DNA from: Bacillota bacterium
GTDB lineage: Bacteria > Bacillota > Clostridia > Christensenellales > CAG-138
DNA length: 64,000 nt
NCBI GenBank assembly: GCA_023390655.1
Contig: JAEWCL010000027.1
Coordinates: 62,001 to 126,000 of the forward strand
Direction: 5' to 3'
Under the pieces are notes generated by a model that was not told where the DNA came from, made no database searches, and saw nothing but the letters and a program-made list of their open reading frames with translations. This document shows positions 33,743-42,612 of this stretch, piece after piece. Numbering within the stretch: the first letter of the stretch is position 1; the number at the start of each line of letters is the position of its first letter. A program made the translations under genes and the position numbers.

Positions 33743-35239
33743 ATGAAGGAAGCGGCCATTCGTTTTGACCATGTCGGGAAAATCTTTCCGGGCGTAAAGG
33801 CCCTCAACGGCGTTACGTTTGAGATTGTCCGCGGTCAGGTGCATTGTATCGTAGGCGAAAACGGCGCCGGCAAATCAACGCTGATCAAGATATTGGCCGG
33901 CGTGAACCCGATTGACGAAGGACAGGCGTTTTTGTTTGAAAAACAGATCCAGTTCCGCAGCCCCGAGGATGCCAAGAAAGCCGGGATCGGCGTGGTCCAT
34001 CAGGAACTGAGCAACTTTGTGCATCTGGACGTCGCAAGCAACCTATTTTGCAACAACCTGCCCCAAAAGCGCGGCGCAATCAATTATAAGCAATTATACC
34101 GGAATGCGCGTGAGGTCCTGGATATGTGCGGGCTGACGTATATCAATGAGCGCAGCGTCATGCGGGATATCAGCCTGGGTTCCCAGCAGATGGTGGAAAT
34201 CGCGCGGCTGATCAATGAAAAGGCGAGGGTCGTCATTTTGGACGAACCGACGTCCGCGTTGACGGAAGTGGAGGTCAACAAGCTTTACGAACTGATTGCC
34301 CGCATGAAGCAGCAGGGGATTACCATCATCTATATTTCGCACCGCCTCAATGAAGTGCTCGAGCTTGCGGACAGCATTACCGTGCTTAAAGACGGTGAGC
34401 ATGTCACGACATTCCCGCGCGATGAACAGACCACAAAGGATCTCCTGGTCCGGTATATGGTTGGCCGCGATGTGGAATTCGACTACCGGACGGGGGAATC
34501 CAACCCGGGCGAGGTCATACTCGAGGTGAAAGCGCTTTGTTCGGGCAAGCAGATGCAGGACGTCAGCTTCCGGCTCCGGCGCGGAGAAATCCTTGGGATA
34601 GCGGGGTTGGAAGGTTCCGGAAGAACGGAAATTCTTGAGACGCTGTTCGGCTGGCGGGAATGCACGGGCGGGCGGATTTTCATCAAGCAAAAGCAGGTGG
34701 AGATGAAGGACCCCATTACCGCGAAGCGGCATGGCCTTGCGTACATCACGAAGGAACGTAAACAGCTTGGGCTGTTCTTAGGGCTTGATGTGAAAACCAA
34801 CATTGCCGCAGCGTCCCATAAAAAATATGAAGAAAAGGGCGTCATCCGGTATAAGCGCATTGAACAGAACGCGCGCCACTATGTGGATGCCATGCGCATC
34901 AAATGCTCCGATCTCAAACAAAAGGTCATGAATCTATCCGGCGGAAACCAGCAAAAGGTGCTGCTCTCCATGTGGCTTTCCAATGATCCCGAGATCATGC
35001 TGATTGACGAACCCACGCGCGGCGTTGACGTCGGCGCAAAAGCGGAAATCCACGCGCTGCTACGCGGCATCGTATCCAAGGGGAAATCCGTCATCATCGT
35101 TTCGTCCGAGCTGCCGGAGATCCTGGCCTCCTGCGACCGCGTGATGGTTATGCATGAAGGAAAACTCATGGATGTGCTGGAGAACGACGCGCAGCTTACG
35201 GAGGAACGTATCATGCAGTTGGCGTCCGGTCTTAATTGA
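33743..35239 (+). CDS. Ribose-type sugar ABC ATPase (RbsA family)
   Basis: 498 aa from the ATG at 33743 (AAGGAGG correctly spaced; the ATG at 33737 is too close). Two fused ABC domains: the first with GENGAGKSTLIKIL, VILDEPTSALT and the H-loop YISHRLNE; the second with a degenerate Walker A (GLEGSGRTEILE), intact signature NLSGGNQQKVLL and LIDEPTRGVDVGAK. A degenerate second Walker A is normal for CUT2 ATPases. It powers import of the sugar delivered by the downstream binding protein. Confidence 0.94.
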   Translation: MKEAAIRFDHVGKIFPGVKALNGVTFEIVRGQVHCIVGENGAGKSTLIKILAGVNPIDEGQAFLFEKQIQFRSPEDAKKAGIGVVHQELSNFVHLDVASNLFCNNLPQKRGAINYKQLYRNAREVLDMCGLTYINERSVMRDISLGSQQMVEIARLINEKARVVILDEPTSALTEVEVNKLYELIARMKQQGITIIYISHRLNEVLELADSITVLKDGEHVTTFPRDEQTTKDLLVRYMVGRDVEFDYRTGESNPGEVILEVKALCSGKQMQDVSFRLRRGEILGIAGLEGSGRTEILETLFGWRECTGGRIFIKQKQVEMKDPITAKRHGLAYITKERKQLGLFLGLDVKTNIAAASHKKYEEKGVIRYKRIEQNARHYVDAMRIKCSDLKQKVMNLSGGNQQKVLLSMWLSNDPEIMLIDEPTRGVDVGAKAEIHALLRGIVSKGKSVIIVSSELPEILASCDRVMVMHEGKLMDVLENDAQLTEERIMQLASGLN

Positions 35240-35292
35240 TTTGCATTCCCAATAGGGAAGTAGATAAAAAAAACGACATGGAGGAACGTAAC

Positions 35293-36339
35293 ATGAAGAA
35301 ACTTTCAATGGTAGTCGTTATCATGCTGTTGCTTGGCACCCTGCTTTCTGCGTGTGCCGCGCCGCAGGCTGCGCCCCAGCCGGCGCAGGCTCCCGCCGAG
35401 GCGAGCCAGGCGCTCCCCGGTGAAGGCGAAGTGTATTGCGTGATTGGTTCCCTGTTCCAGTTGGAGTTCTTTGACGCGCTCAAAGGCGGCGTAAGCGACG
35501 CCGCCAAAGAAATCGGCGCTACCTGGTATTATGCCGGCCCGCAGGAATTCGTGCCCGACCAGATTTCCCAGGCGATCGACCAGGCCGTAGCAAACAAAGT
35601 CACCGGTATTATCCTCCATGGCCAGGCGGTGGAAACAGCTGCCGCAGTCAACAATGCGATCGCGGCGGGCGTGCCCGTCATCTGCGTCAACACGGATATT
35701 CCGTCCGACAGGCTTTCCTTCCTCGGCTGCAACCCCTACAATGCAGGCTACGACATGGGCAAGCATATGGCAAAGCTGATTGAAGGCAAAAGCGGCACGG
35801 TTTTAATCTCCTCTGCAATCAGCGCAGGGCAGCCTTCTGCGCTTGACAATCTCAAGGGCTCAAAGGATGCACTTGCAGAGCTCGCACCCAATGTCAAAGT
35901 TGTGGAAGTGGACGACACCGCGGACGCCAACATCGCCGCCACCAACATCGGCGCGGCGCTGCAGGCCAATCCCGACGTGATCGGTATCATCGGCCAGCAG
36001 GCGTATACGGCGGTTGGCGCTACCACCGCTGTGCGCGAAGCGGGACTTACCGGCAAGATCCAGATCATAGGCCGCGACCGTGACGCCGCTACCCTTGAAC
36101 TGATCAAGAGCGGGGAACTGGCGGCTTCTTATGCCCAGAACTCTTACGTGGAAGGCTACATTGCCCTGAAGTGGCTCAATGAATATGTGGATGGCAAGCT
36201 GAAGGTCATCAACGATTATCTCGGCGGCGGCGTAAATCCCCTGCCCCCCACGGTGGACTCCGGTTCTGTCGTCATCACCAAGGAAAACGCGGACCAGTTT
36301 GCAGAAAAGTACACCTACGAAGTAACGGCAAAGAACTAA
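35293..36339 (+). CDS. Sugar-binding lipoprotein of ribose-type ABC importer
   Basis: 348 aa from the ATG at 35293 (GGAGG 8 bp upstream; the frame extends into the ATPase gene but those starts lack a site). Signal peptide MKKLSMVVVIMLLLGTLLSA with the lipobox Cys directly after it, short Ala/Pro/Gln linker, then a type I periplasmic-binding fold: YCVIGSLFQLEFFDALKGG, GVPVICVNTDIPSDRLSFLG, QIIGRDRDAATLELIKSGEL. It determines which sugar enters the pathway. Followed by an 11-bp hairpin lacking a T-run. Confidence 0.92.
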   Translation: MKKLSMVVVIMLLLGTLLSACAAPQAAPQPAQAPAEASQALPGEGEVYCVIGSLFQLEFFDALKGGVSDAAKEIGATWYYAGPQEFVPDQISQAIDQAVANKVTGIILHGQAVETAAAVNNAIAAGVPVICVNTDIPSDRLSFLGCNPYNAGYDMGKHMAKLIEGKSGTVLISSAISAGQPSALDNLKGSKDALAELAPNVKVVEVDDTADANIAATNIGAALQANPDVIGIIGQQAYTAVGATTAVREAGLTGKIQIIGRDRDAATLELIKSGELAASYAQNSYVEGYIALKWLNEYVDGKLKVINDYLGGGVNPLPPTVDSGSVVITKENADQFAEKYTYEVTAKN

Positions 36340-36380
36340 ATTCCTCCCATTAAAACGTATCAGCAACTGTATTAGGCGTA

Positions 36381-36408
36381 CTCTGCCGGAGGGAACGCTC
36401 CGGCAGAG
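36381..36408 (+). other. Hairpin after the sugar-binding protein gene
   Basis: CTCTGCCGGAG (36381-36391) / CTCCGGCAGAG (36398-36408), loop GGAACG, no T-tract. It lies within the operon, 41 bp after the binding-protein stop, and probably protects the upstream mRNA 3' end. Confidence 0.65.
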
Positions 36409-36430
36409 CCTGTCTTAAGAAAGGAATCAG

Positions 36431-37819
36431 ATGAGTAAGATCGGATTGCTTCCGCTGTATCTTGCGCTTTACGATGAAACATGCGCGTTCATGCGCCCCA
36501 AAATTGAAAATTTCCGCGATACCATTGTAAACCAGCTGGAAAATCGCGGGCTTGATATGGTTTGTGCACCAATCTGCAGGGTGCGGGAGGAATTTGCAGC
36601 AGCAATCAGGATGCTTGAAGAGGAAGGCGTCTGCGCGATCGTGACGCTGCACCTTGCCTATTCTCCTTCTCTTGAATGTATTGATGCACTCACCCAGACC
36701 CAGTTGCCGCTGTTGGTGCTTGATACAACCGAAAGCTACGCGTTTGACGCCACGGTAGATGCGGATGAGATCATGTACAACCACGGCATCCACGGCGTGC
36801 AGGATATGTGCAATCTTTTGCTGCGCCGCAACAAGGCGTTTGCGGTATTTGCGGGCCATTATGAACATTCGGATGTATTGGACCGTGTAGCCAGCCATTG
36901 CCGCGGCATACAGATTGCGTCCGCATTCTGCGGCGCGCGTGTCGGCCTGGTGGGAGAGCCCTTTTACGGCATGGGGGATTTTCACGTTCCGTTTGAAGAA
37001 CTCAAAGAGCGCTTTGGAATGTCCGTCGTCGGATATGACATGGAAGCGGCCCGGCAGCGGATTGCCGCTATCACGCCCGCGCAGATTGCAGCGGAGCGCG
37101 CCGCTGATGAGACGGAATTTTTGTGGGACGCCTCCGTTACGGACGAACTGTACCGGCGTACCGCCAGGGTTTGCCTTGCCCTGCGGCAATGGATGAAGGA
37201 AGAACAATTGACGGCGTTTTCGGTAAACTTCCTTGAGACACAGGGCAGCAATCCCGGCTTGCCGGTGATGCCGTTTACCGAATGCAGCAAGGCAATGGCC
37301 CGGGGAACAGGCTATGCGGGCGAGGGAGATGTGCTCACCGCGGCGTTATGCGGCGCACTTTTGCAATTTTTTCCGCAGACGACGTTTACGGAAATGTTCT
37401 GCCCGGACTGGAAGGGCGGCAGCGTGTTTCTTTCCCATATGGGGGAGTTCAATTACCGCGTCTGCAGCGAAAAGCCCCGCCTTACCGAAAAGGCGTTTCC
37501 CTTTACCTCCGCGGAAAATCCGACGGTTGCGTATGGAACCTTCCAGCCGGGCCGCGCGGTGTTTGTAAACCTTGCGCCCTGCGGGGAAGGGGACTATACG
37601 CTCATACTGGCCGCAGGAGAAGTGCTCGGCATCAGCAGCGAAAACAAAATGGCGGAAAGCGTGAACGGATGGTTCCGGCCCGAACGCCCTTTGCCGGAAT
37701 TCTTAGAACGCTTTTCACGCGCCGGCGGAACGCACCACTCCGTGCTGGTCTATGCGGATTGTCTAAAAGAAATGGCGGCGTTTGCGGCGGCGATGGAATT
37801 TGACTGCGTCGTGATCTGA
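36431..37819 (+). CDS. L-fucose/L-arabinose isomerase-family protein
   Basis: 462 aa, AAAGGA upstream of the ATG. Two-domain FucI/AraA-like fold: N-terminal region with GVCAIVTLHLAYSPS, the middle GVQDMCNLLLRRNK, and the C-terminal metal site FTECSKAMARGTGYAGEGDV (E284, E298, D300) with SHMGEFN (H336). These correspond to the Glu/Asp/His set of fucose and arabinose isomerases, which convert aldose to ketose with Mn2+. The protein is shorter than E. coli FucI (591 aa). In this operon its ketose product would go to the xylulokinase-like enzyme. Which sugar it isomerises is unknown. Confidence 0.83.
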   Translation: MSKIGLLPLYLALYDETCAFMRPKIENFRDTIVNQLENRGLDMVCAPICRVREEFAAAIRMLEEEGVCAIVTLHLAYSPSLECIDALTQTQLPLLVLDTTESYAFDATVDADEIMYNHGIHGVQDMCNLLLRRNKAFAVFAGHYEHSDVLDRVASHCRGIQIASAFCGARVGLVGEPFYGMGDFHVPFEELKERFGMSVVGYDMEAARQRIAAITPAQIAAERAADETEFLWDASVTDELYRRTARVCLALRQWMKEEQLTAFSVNFLETQGSNPGLPVMPFTECSKAMARGTGYAGEGDVLTAALCGALLQFFPQTTFTEMFCPDWKGGSVFLSHMGEFNYRVCSEKPRLTEKAFPFTSAENPTVAYGTFQPGRAVFVNLAPCGEGDYTLILAAGEVLGISSENKMAESVNGWFRPERPLPEFLERFSRAGGTHHSVLVYADCLKEMAAFAAAMEFDCVVI

Positions 37820-37847
37820 GATTGAAAAAATTGCTTAGGAGGATCGT

Positions 37848-38468
37848 ATGGAATTTAAAGTCTTTCAAAAAGAGCTGGAGCTGCAGTCTCGGGGCTGGAT
37901 CCCCACCTTCCATGATGTAACCAAAGAGGTGCTCGATATTGTCGCCGCATCCGGCGTCAAAAACGGTACGTGCTGCATCGCCTCGCATCACACCACCTGC
38001 TCGGTCATGATACAGGAATGCTCTCACGATCTGGATTCGTTTGACCTTGAATATCTCCAGCACGATTTATTGGATATCATGCGCAAGATGGTCCCCGATT
38101 TTGCGGAGGAGCATCAGTACCGCCATCCCGGCCCGATTCATGCCCAGTTTGGCCGTTACGTCAATGAACCCGGCAATTTCACCAGCATGAACACCGACGG
38201 GCACCTGCGCAGCGTATTCTTTGGGCGCAGCGAAACCATGACCATCAAGGACGGCGTGCTTGACGGCGGCGAGTTTGCCCACGTTTATTTTATAGACTGG
38301 GATCATGTGCGCGCCCGCCACCGCCAGCTGAATATTACCGTGATGGGCACGACGGAGGACGTGGGCGACCGGAAGTGGAACAACGGCGAAACCATCAACA
38401 CCCTGCGCAAATTCACGGAAGCGGAACAAGCGTATATGCAGGAGTTTGACTTACAGTTGAAACGCTAA
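37848..38468 (+). CDS. YjbQ/UPF0047-family protein, first copy
   Basis: 206 aa, GGAGG 6 bp before the ATG. YjbQ core: FHDVTKEVLDIVAASGVKNG, ASHHTTCSVMIQE, NTDGHLRSVFFGRSE and GEFAHVYFIDWDHVRARHRQ. The family has been called secondary thiamine-phosphate synthase from weak E. coli genetics; the physiological reaction is not settled. This copy is longer than the usual ~140 aa, with an insert of about 30 residues around FGRYVNEPGNF and a C-terminal tail. It lies directly upstream of a TPI-like gene, with a second YjbQ copy after it, which points to a role in sugar-phosphate metabolism here. Confidence 0.85.
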   Translation: MEFKVFQKELELQSRGWIPTFHDVTKEVLDIVAASGVKNGTCCIASHHTTCSVMIQECSHDLDSFDLEYLQHDLLDIMRKMVPDFAEEHQYRHPGPIHAQFGRYVNEPGNFTSMNTDGHLRSVFFGRSETMTIKDGVLDGGEFAHVYFIDWDHVRARHRQLNITVMGTTEDVGDRKWNNGETINTLRKFTEAEQAYMQEFDLQLKR

Positions 38469-38496
38469 CTGGCGCGAAATTTGAAAGGCAGTATGC

Positions 38497-39207
38497 ATGA
38501 GTAAAGTGAAAATCAGGACGCCGTTTTTTGAGACGAGCGTGAAGAACTATATCTACGGGGACGCGGTGCTGGAATTCGCCAAGGCGGCGGACCGGGCGGC
38601 GGTCGAATACGATGTGGACGTCCTGTTCATCTCCCCGTATACGGAAATCCGCAGAATTCGGGAAAACTGCCCGCATTTGATTTTGTTGGCGCCCTATATG
38701 GATACGCTCCGCCCGGGACGCGGCATGGCGGATGTATTGCCCGAAGCGCTCAAAGCGGCGGGCGCGCAGGGCGTGGTGATCAACCATTGCGAGCGCCCGA
38801 TGACGCTTTCCGCCATCAAACAGACCATTGACCGCGCAAACGAGCTTGATATGCTTTCGTTTGTATGCGCGGATACGGTGGAAGAGGCGATGGCAATCGC
38901 GCAGCTGCACCCGGATATCATCAACCCGGAGCCAACGGAGCTCATTGGCAGCGGCAACGCGAGCGACATGCGCTATGTCATGGAAGCCATACAGGCGGTA
39001 AAATCTATCGATAAGAACATCATGGTCGAGCAGGCGGCGGGCATTACGACCGCGCAGCAGATATACGACTTTATCATGGCGGGCTCGGAAGCGGCAGGCT
39101 CGGCGAGCGGCATCTTAAAATCTCCCGATCCGCTTGTGCTTCTTTCTGAGATGGTCAGCTATGTGAAAAAAGCGCGCGAGGATCTCATTAAACTGGGACG
39201 GCTATAG
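38497..39207 (+). CDS. Triose-phosphate isomerase homologue, archaeal-like short form
   Basis: 236 aa, GAAAGG upstream of the ATG. A compact TIM barrel resembling archaeal TPI rather than housekeeping bacterial TPI of ~250 aa. Catalytic His is in VVINHCER (H97), catalytic Glu in NPEPTELIGSG, and the phosphate loop is GSASGILKSPDP. The N-terminal Asn-x-Lys motif is replaced by TSVKNY, so K16 is present but the Asn is not. TPI homologues in tetritol catabolic loci isomerise erythrulose phosphates; a similar role on a phosphorylated ketose is more likely here than glycolysis. It is flanked by two YjbQ genes in the same operon. Confidence 0.85.
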   Translation: MSKVKIRTPFFETSVKNYIYGDAVLEFAKAADRAAVEYDVDVLFISPYTEIRRIRENCPHLILLAPYMDTLRPGRGMADVLPEALKAAGAQGVVINHCERPMTLSAIKQTIDRANELDMLSFVCADTVEEAMAIAQLHPDIINPEPTELIGSGNASDMRYVMEAIQAVKSIDKNIMVEQAAGITTAQQIYDFIMAGSEAAGSASGILKSPDPLVLLSEMVSYVKKAREDLIKLGRL

Positions 39208-39220
39208 ATAGGGGGAGAAC

Positions 39221-39715
39221 ATGGTATTTAGAGAAGCATTTCAGGTACAATCCAACGATAAAATGCCCACGTTTCATAATGTGACGGAGAGTACCAATGC
39301 GATCATTGCGCGTTCCGGCATCAAAGACGGCATTGTTGTGGTCTATTCCCACCATACGACCTGCTGCGTCATCACGCAGGAGGCGGCGTTTGACCTATCC
39401 ATGACCGGGCTTGAAACGCTGCAGCAGGATTTTGTGGAAGCGTTTGAGAGCTTTATGCCCGTATGCCGGAAAGAAGGCATGTACCTGCATCCCGGCCCCA
39501 AGGCGATTGCCTTTGCCGAGGAGCATGGCGAGGACGCGCGCGGCTGCCACAATACGGATGCCCACCTGCGTTCCGCATTGGTCGGCAGAAGCGAAACGAT
39601 CGTATTGATCGACGGGAAAATGGATCTTGGAGAATTCGGGTTTGTTTACTTTATCGATTTTGACCAGACCCGTGCAAGGAAGAGAACCGTACAGGTGCAG
39701 ATTATCGGTGAATAG
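39221..39715 (+). CDS. YjbQ/UPF0047-family protein, second copy
   Basis: 164 aa, GGGGGAG upstream of the ATG, 13 bp after the TPI-like gene. The same core as the first copy: FHNVTESTNAIIARSGIKDG, YSHHTTCCVITQE, NTDAHLRSALVGRSE, FVYFIDFDQTRARKR. The copies are well diverged, so this is an old duplication or separate recruitment, not a recent tandem copy. It is last in the operon, followed by a perfect hairpin. Function unknown; both copies keep the His residues thought to bind metal. Confidence 0.85.
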   Translation: MVFREAFQVQSNDKMPTFHNVTESTNAIIARSGIKDGIVVVYSHHTTCCVITQEAAFDLSMTGLETLQQDFVEAFESFMPVCRKEGMYLHPGPKAIAFAEEHGEDARGCHNTDAHLRSALVGRSETIVLIDGKMDLGEFGFVYFIDFDQTRARKRTVQVQIIGE

Positions 39716-39726
39716 AGCACTTTAAG

Positions 39727-39751
39727 GCCAAGGGCCAATGAGGCCCTTGGC
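39727..39751. terminator. Hairpin between convergent yjbQ-like and ligD genes
   Basis: GCCAAGGGCC (39727-39736) / GGCCCTTGGC (39742-39751), loop AATGA. T-tracts on both sides are short, so termination is probable but not textbook. Confidence 0.6.
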
Positions 39752-39788
39752 AGATTAAATTGGAATTTATCAAAATACCCTCGCTTGT

Positions 39789-42230
39789 TCATTTGAGCGT
39801 CTGCGTGTTCTCACAAAAATCTTTCCAAGGGTCATTGCCGTTAATTCGTAAAAGCGCATCCGCCATCGTGATGCCATCGGGCGCGACCGTATTGAGTTCG
39901 TCCCACGTGATAGGCATGGACACCCTGGCCCCCTTTCTCGCTCTTATGGAGTAGGGGGCAATGCTGGTAGCGCCTCTGCCGTTCCGAATCCAGTCGATGA
40001 AGATCTTGCCTTTACGCTTCGCCTTTCTGACGTTGCTCGTATACCGGTCGGGCCACTTCTGCTCCATCACTTCAGCAACGTTCCTTGCGAAATCGTGAAA
40101 CGCGTCCCATGACGCGGCAGGCGTTAAAGGGACGATCACGTGATATCCTTTGCCGCCGCTGGTCTTGAGATAAGAGTTGAGAGAAAGCTCGGCAAGTATG
40201 CTTTTCATGTCCAGCACGCCCCGGCGTATGGTAGCCAAATCCATTCCTTCGTCGGGATCAAGGTCAAACACCATCATATCAGGCTGCTCAAGCGTATTCA
40301 CACGGCTTCCCCAGATATGAAATTCCAGCGTGCCCATCTGTGCTTCGGACAGCAGACCTAATTCGTTTTCAATATAAAAGTAATCTTCCGTTTCCCCGTC
40401 GCTGTTGGAAATCGGCATTGTGACGATGCCTTTGCTGTCCGGACCCGGATGCTTTTTATAGAAGCATGCCTGTGATACGCCCTTGGGGCAGCGCACAATA
40501 CTGAGTATCCTATGGCCCACATACGGCAGCATCCGCTCCGATACCGTTGCATAATAGCGAATTACATCCGCTTTGGTGATTTCAGGATCGTCAAATAGCA
40601 CCTTATCCGGGTTGGTAATCTTTACTCCTTTGATGATCATGCTGTTGGCGTTCGTGCCCATTTGTGCCTCCATTTCTTTGGCGGATGCTTGCGGCGGTTT
40701 CTCACCATCTGCTTTTTCCCTTTTTATATCTCCGGGCTCCTTATCCGTGCGCAGGCCCTTATAGCTGGCTTGCCTTAATAGATTATCCCCGGTCCATTCC
40801 GCAAACTTGATTTCCGCGGCCAATGCAGGTTCAAGCCAGGTGATTTTCTCATTTGATTTGGGCTTTGGCGCGGATTTGAAAGGAGGTTCCATCCTCTTTA
40901 AGCCTTCAAATTTTTTCTCAAGCGCTCTCATATCGGAATTGCTTAGGCCTGTGCCGGCGCGTCCGGCATAAATAAGCTCCTTCCCTTCATAGACGCCAAG
41001 GAGAAGCGAGCTTATCCCGCTTGTTTTTTTATCCGAAAGCGTATATCCGCCAATGACAAATTCCTGCCTGTTATCGCATTTTAACTTGATCCAGTCACCG
41101 TTTCTTGTCCCGCTATAAGTGGAAGCGGCCTTTTTGCCTATGACCCCTTCTGCGCCCGCTTCACAGGCAGCAACGAGACTTTCTTTTCCTCTTCCTCTGA
41201 CATGACGGCTGTAATGGAGATGTTTTGGAGCGTCCTTCATGAGGGCTTCCAGCTGTTCCTTTCTGTCAATCAGGCGGCTTTGCCGGAGGTCTTTGCCGTC
41301 CAGTGCGAGAAGGTCGAATAGGATATAGGTCAAATTTTGGGCCGCAGGGTTTTTCATATAGTTCTGCAGGGCCTGAAAATCCGTATTGCCTGCCGCGTCC
41401 GTGACGACCATTTCACCGTCGAGAACCATCGCCCTTCCGGCGGCAAGATCAATAAGGGCACTGGCAACGTCACGAAACCGCTTTGTATAGTCCTGGCCGT
41501 TTCGGGTGAGGAGCCTGACGCTGTTGCTTTCGATAAACGCAAGAATTCTATAGCCGTCGTATTTGAGTTCATAAAGCCAATCCTCGCCCAAAGGAATCGT
41601 GCTTACCAATTTGGCGAGCTGCACATCGGCCTTGCTAAAGGGAGTTTGGGTGATTGTTTCGTCTTTCCCCGCCTCAATTTCCAGCATGGTGCGTCCGGTT
41701 CTCACACTGGTCGTGAATTCGGAAATCCCGTCGTCTGGCTTTACGTACTCGTCTTTTTCCTTGAGCAGAAGCCAGTTTTCCTTCGTTTCGCCCGCTTTCG
41801 CTTTCAGACGTACCAAGGCCCATTTTCCTTTGAGCCTTCTTCCGTTGAGAGCAAACTTGAGCACTCCTTCGGAAAGCCCCTGCTCCACATCCGTATAGGG
41901 CTCCCACCAGCCTTCATCCCAAAGCATGACGATTCCGCCGCCATACTCCCCCTTGGGAATGGTACCTTCAAAGTTCCTGTATTCCAGGGGATGCTCCTCC
42001 ACCTGTACGGACAGCCGTTTATCACGGGTATTGTAGGAAGGTCCCTTGGGAATCGCCCAGCTCAAAAGAACTCCGTCCCATTCCAGACGCAAATCGTAGT
42101 GATCGTTACGGGCCAAGTGGTGCTGCACAACAAAGCGCAGGCCCTCCTCGGAGTGTTCCGTGCCGCCCTCGGGTTCCAGCGTCCGTTCGAAATTCCGTTT
42201 CTGGTTGTATTCGGTGAGCTTTGCCGCCAT
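39789..42230 (-). CDS. ligD: Multifunctional DNA ligase D (3'-phosphoesterase, ATP ligase, polymerase/primase)
   Basis: 813 aa end-processing and ligation enzyme of bacterial non-homologous end joining. Domain order: phosphoesterase (1-~165, QHHLARNDHYDLRLEWDG with H38, H44, D46, R48); ATP-dependent ligase (~195-500, nucleotidyl motif ELKYDGYR with Lys223, LDGEMVV, GAEGVIGKKA); AEP-type polymerase (~545-813, MMVFDLDPDEGMDL, KTSGGKGYHV, SIAPYSIRARKGARVSMPI). The order PE-LIG-POL is that of one LigD class; mycobacterial LigD is POL-PE-LIG. It normally needs Ku, which is not encoded in this window. The ribosome binding site is weak. Confidence 0.95.
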   Translation of the reverse strand: MAAKLTEYNQKRNFERTLEPEGGTEHSEEGLRFVVQHHLARNDHYDLRLEWDGVLLSWAIPKGPSYNTRDKRLSVQVEEHPLEYRNFEGTIPKGEYGGGIVMLWDEGWWEPYTDVEQGLSEGVLKFALNGRRLKGKWALVRLKAKAGETKENWLLLKEKDEYVKPDDGISEFTTSVRTGRTMLEIEAGKDETITQTPFSKADVQLAKLVSTIPLGEDWLYELKYDGYRILAFIESNSVRLLTRNGQDYTKRFRDVASALIDLAAGRAMVLDGEMVVTDAAGNTDFQALQNYMKNPAAQNLTYILFDLLALDGKDLRQSRLIDRKEQLEALMKDAPKHLHYSRHVRGRGKESLVAACEAGAEGVIGKKAASTYSGTRNGDWIKLKCDNRQEFVIGGYTLSDKKTSGISSLLLGVYEGKELIYAGRAGTGLSNSDMRALEKKFEGLKRMEPPFKSAPKPKSNEKITWLEPALAAEIKFAEWTGDNLLRQASYKGLRTDKEPGDIKREKADGEKPPQASAKEMEAQMGTNANSMIIKGVKITNPDKVLFDDPEITKADVIRYYATVSERMLPYVGHRILSIVRCPKGVSQACFYKKHPGPDSKGIVTMPISNSDGETEDYFYIENELGLLSEAQMGTLEFHIWGSRVNTLEQPDMMVFDLDPDEGMDLATIRRGVLDMKSILAELSLNSYLKTSGGKGYHVIVPLTPAASWDAFHDFARNVAEVMEQKWPDRYTSNVRKAKRKGKIFIDWIRNGRGATSIAPYSIRARKGARVSMPITWDELNTVAPDGITMADALLRINGNDPWKDFCENTQTLK

Positions 42231-42551
42231 AGAATTATACCGTTTCCTTTTTCGCCTTTTCTAAGCCAGCCATTGTGAAGGATGCCTTTGGGAGTAGTGT
42301 TTCCGATTGATTTCTGAATATCCGGTGTTCGCCCTGCATGAGGAAACATATCGGCTCCAGATGCAGGGAAGATGCCAGCACGCAGTTTTGTATCATACGC
42401 ATACGAATCATTCAATTAGAATTATTGGTCCAACGCTACTGTCACTGAAGCGCAACAAAATATTCCCAGATGAGCTGTTCTGAGGTCGAGCCCTGCCGGA
42501 GCATCCGCTACGCCCGCGCTTCCGGCAACCCCGGAGGCGTAGGGAATGCAC
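42231..42551. other. Intergenic region upstream of ligD
   Basis: No gene I can support. Short minus-strand frames overlap the ligD start but lack a ribosome binding site and recognisable motifs. No clear promoter was found. Confidence 0.4.
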
Positions 42552-42586
42552 ATGAAAAATGGGATAGCAGTACTTGCTATCCCATT
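42552..42586 (-). terminator. Rho-independent terminator of the ABC-F gene
   Basis: AATGGGATAGCA (42558-42569) / TGCTATCCCATT (42575-42586), 12-bp perfect stem, 5-nt loop; on the minus strand TTTTTC follows. Confidence 0.88.
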
Positions 42587-42612
42587 CCATTCATCCACAA
42601 TTAGTATCATAC

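Noticed and set aside
42062..42415. 117-codon minus-strand frame overlapping the ligD start
   Set aside because: No ribosome binding site, no motif and heavy overlap with the well-supported ligD N-terminus.
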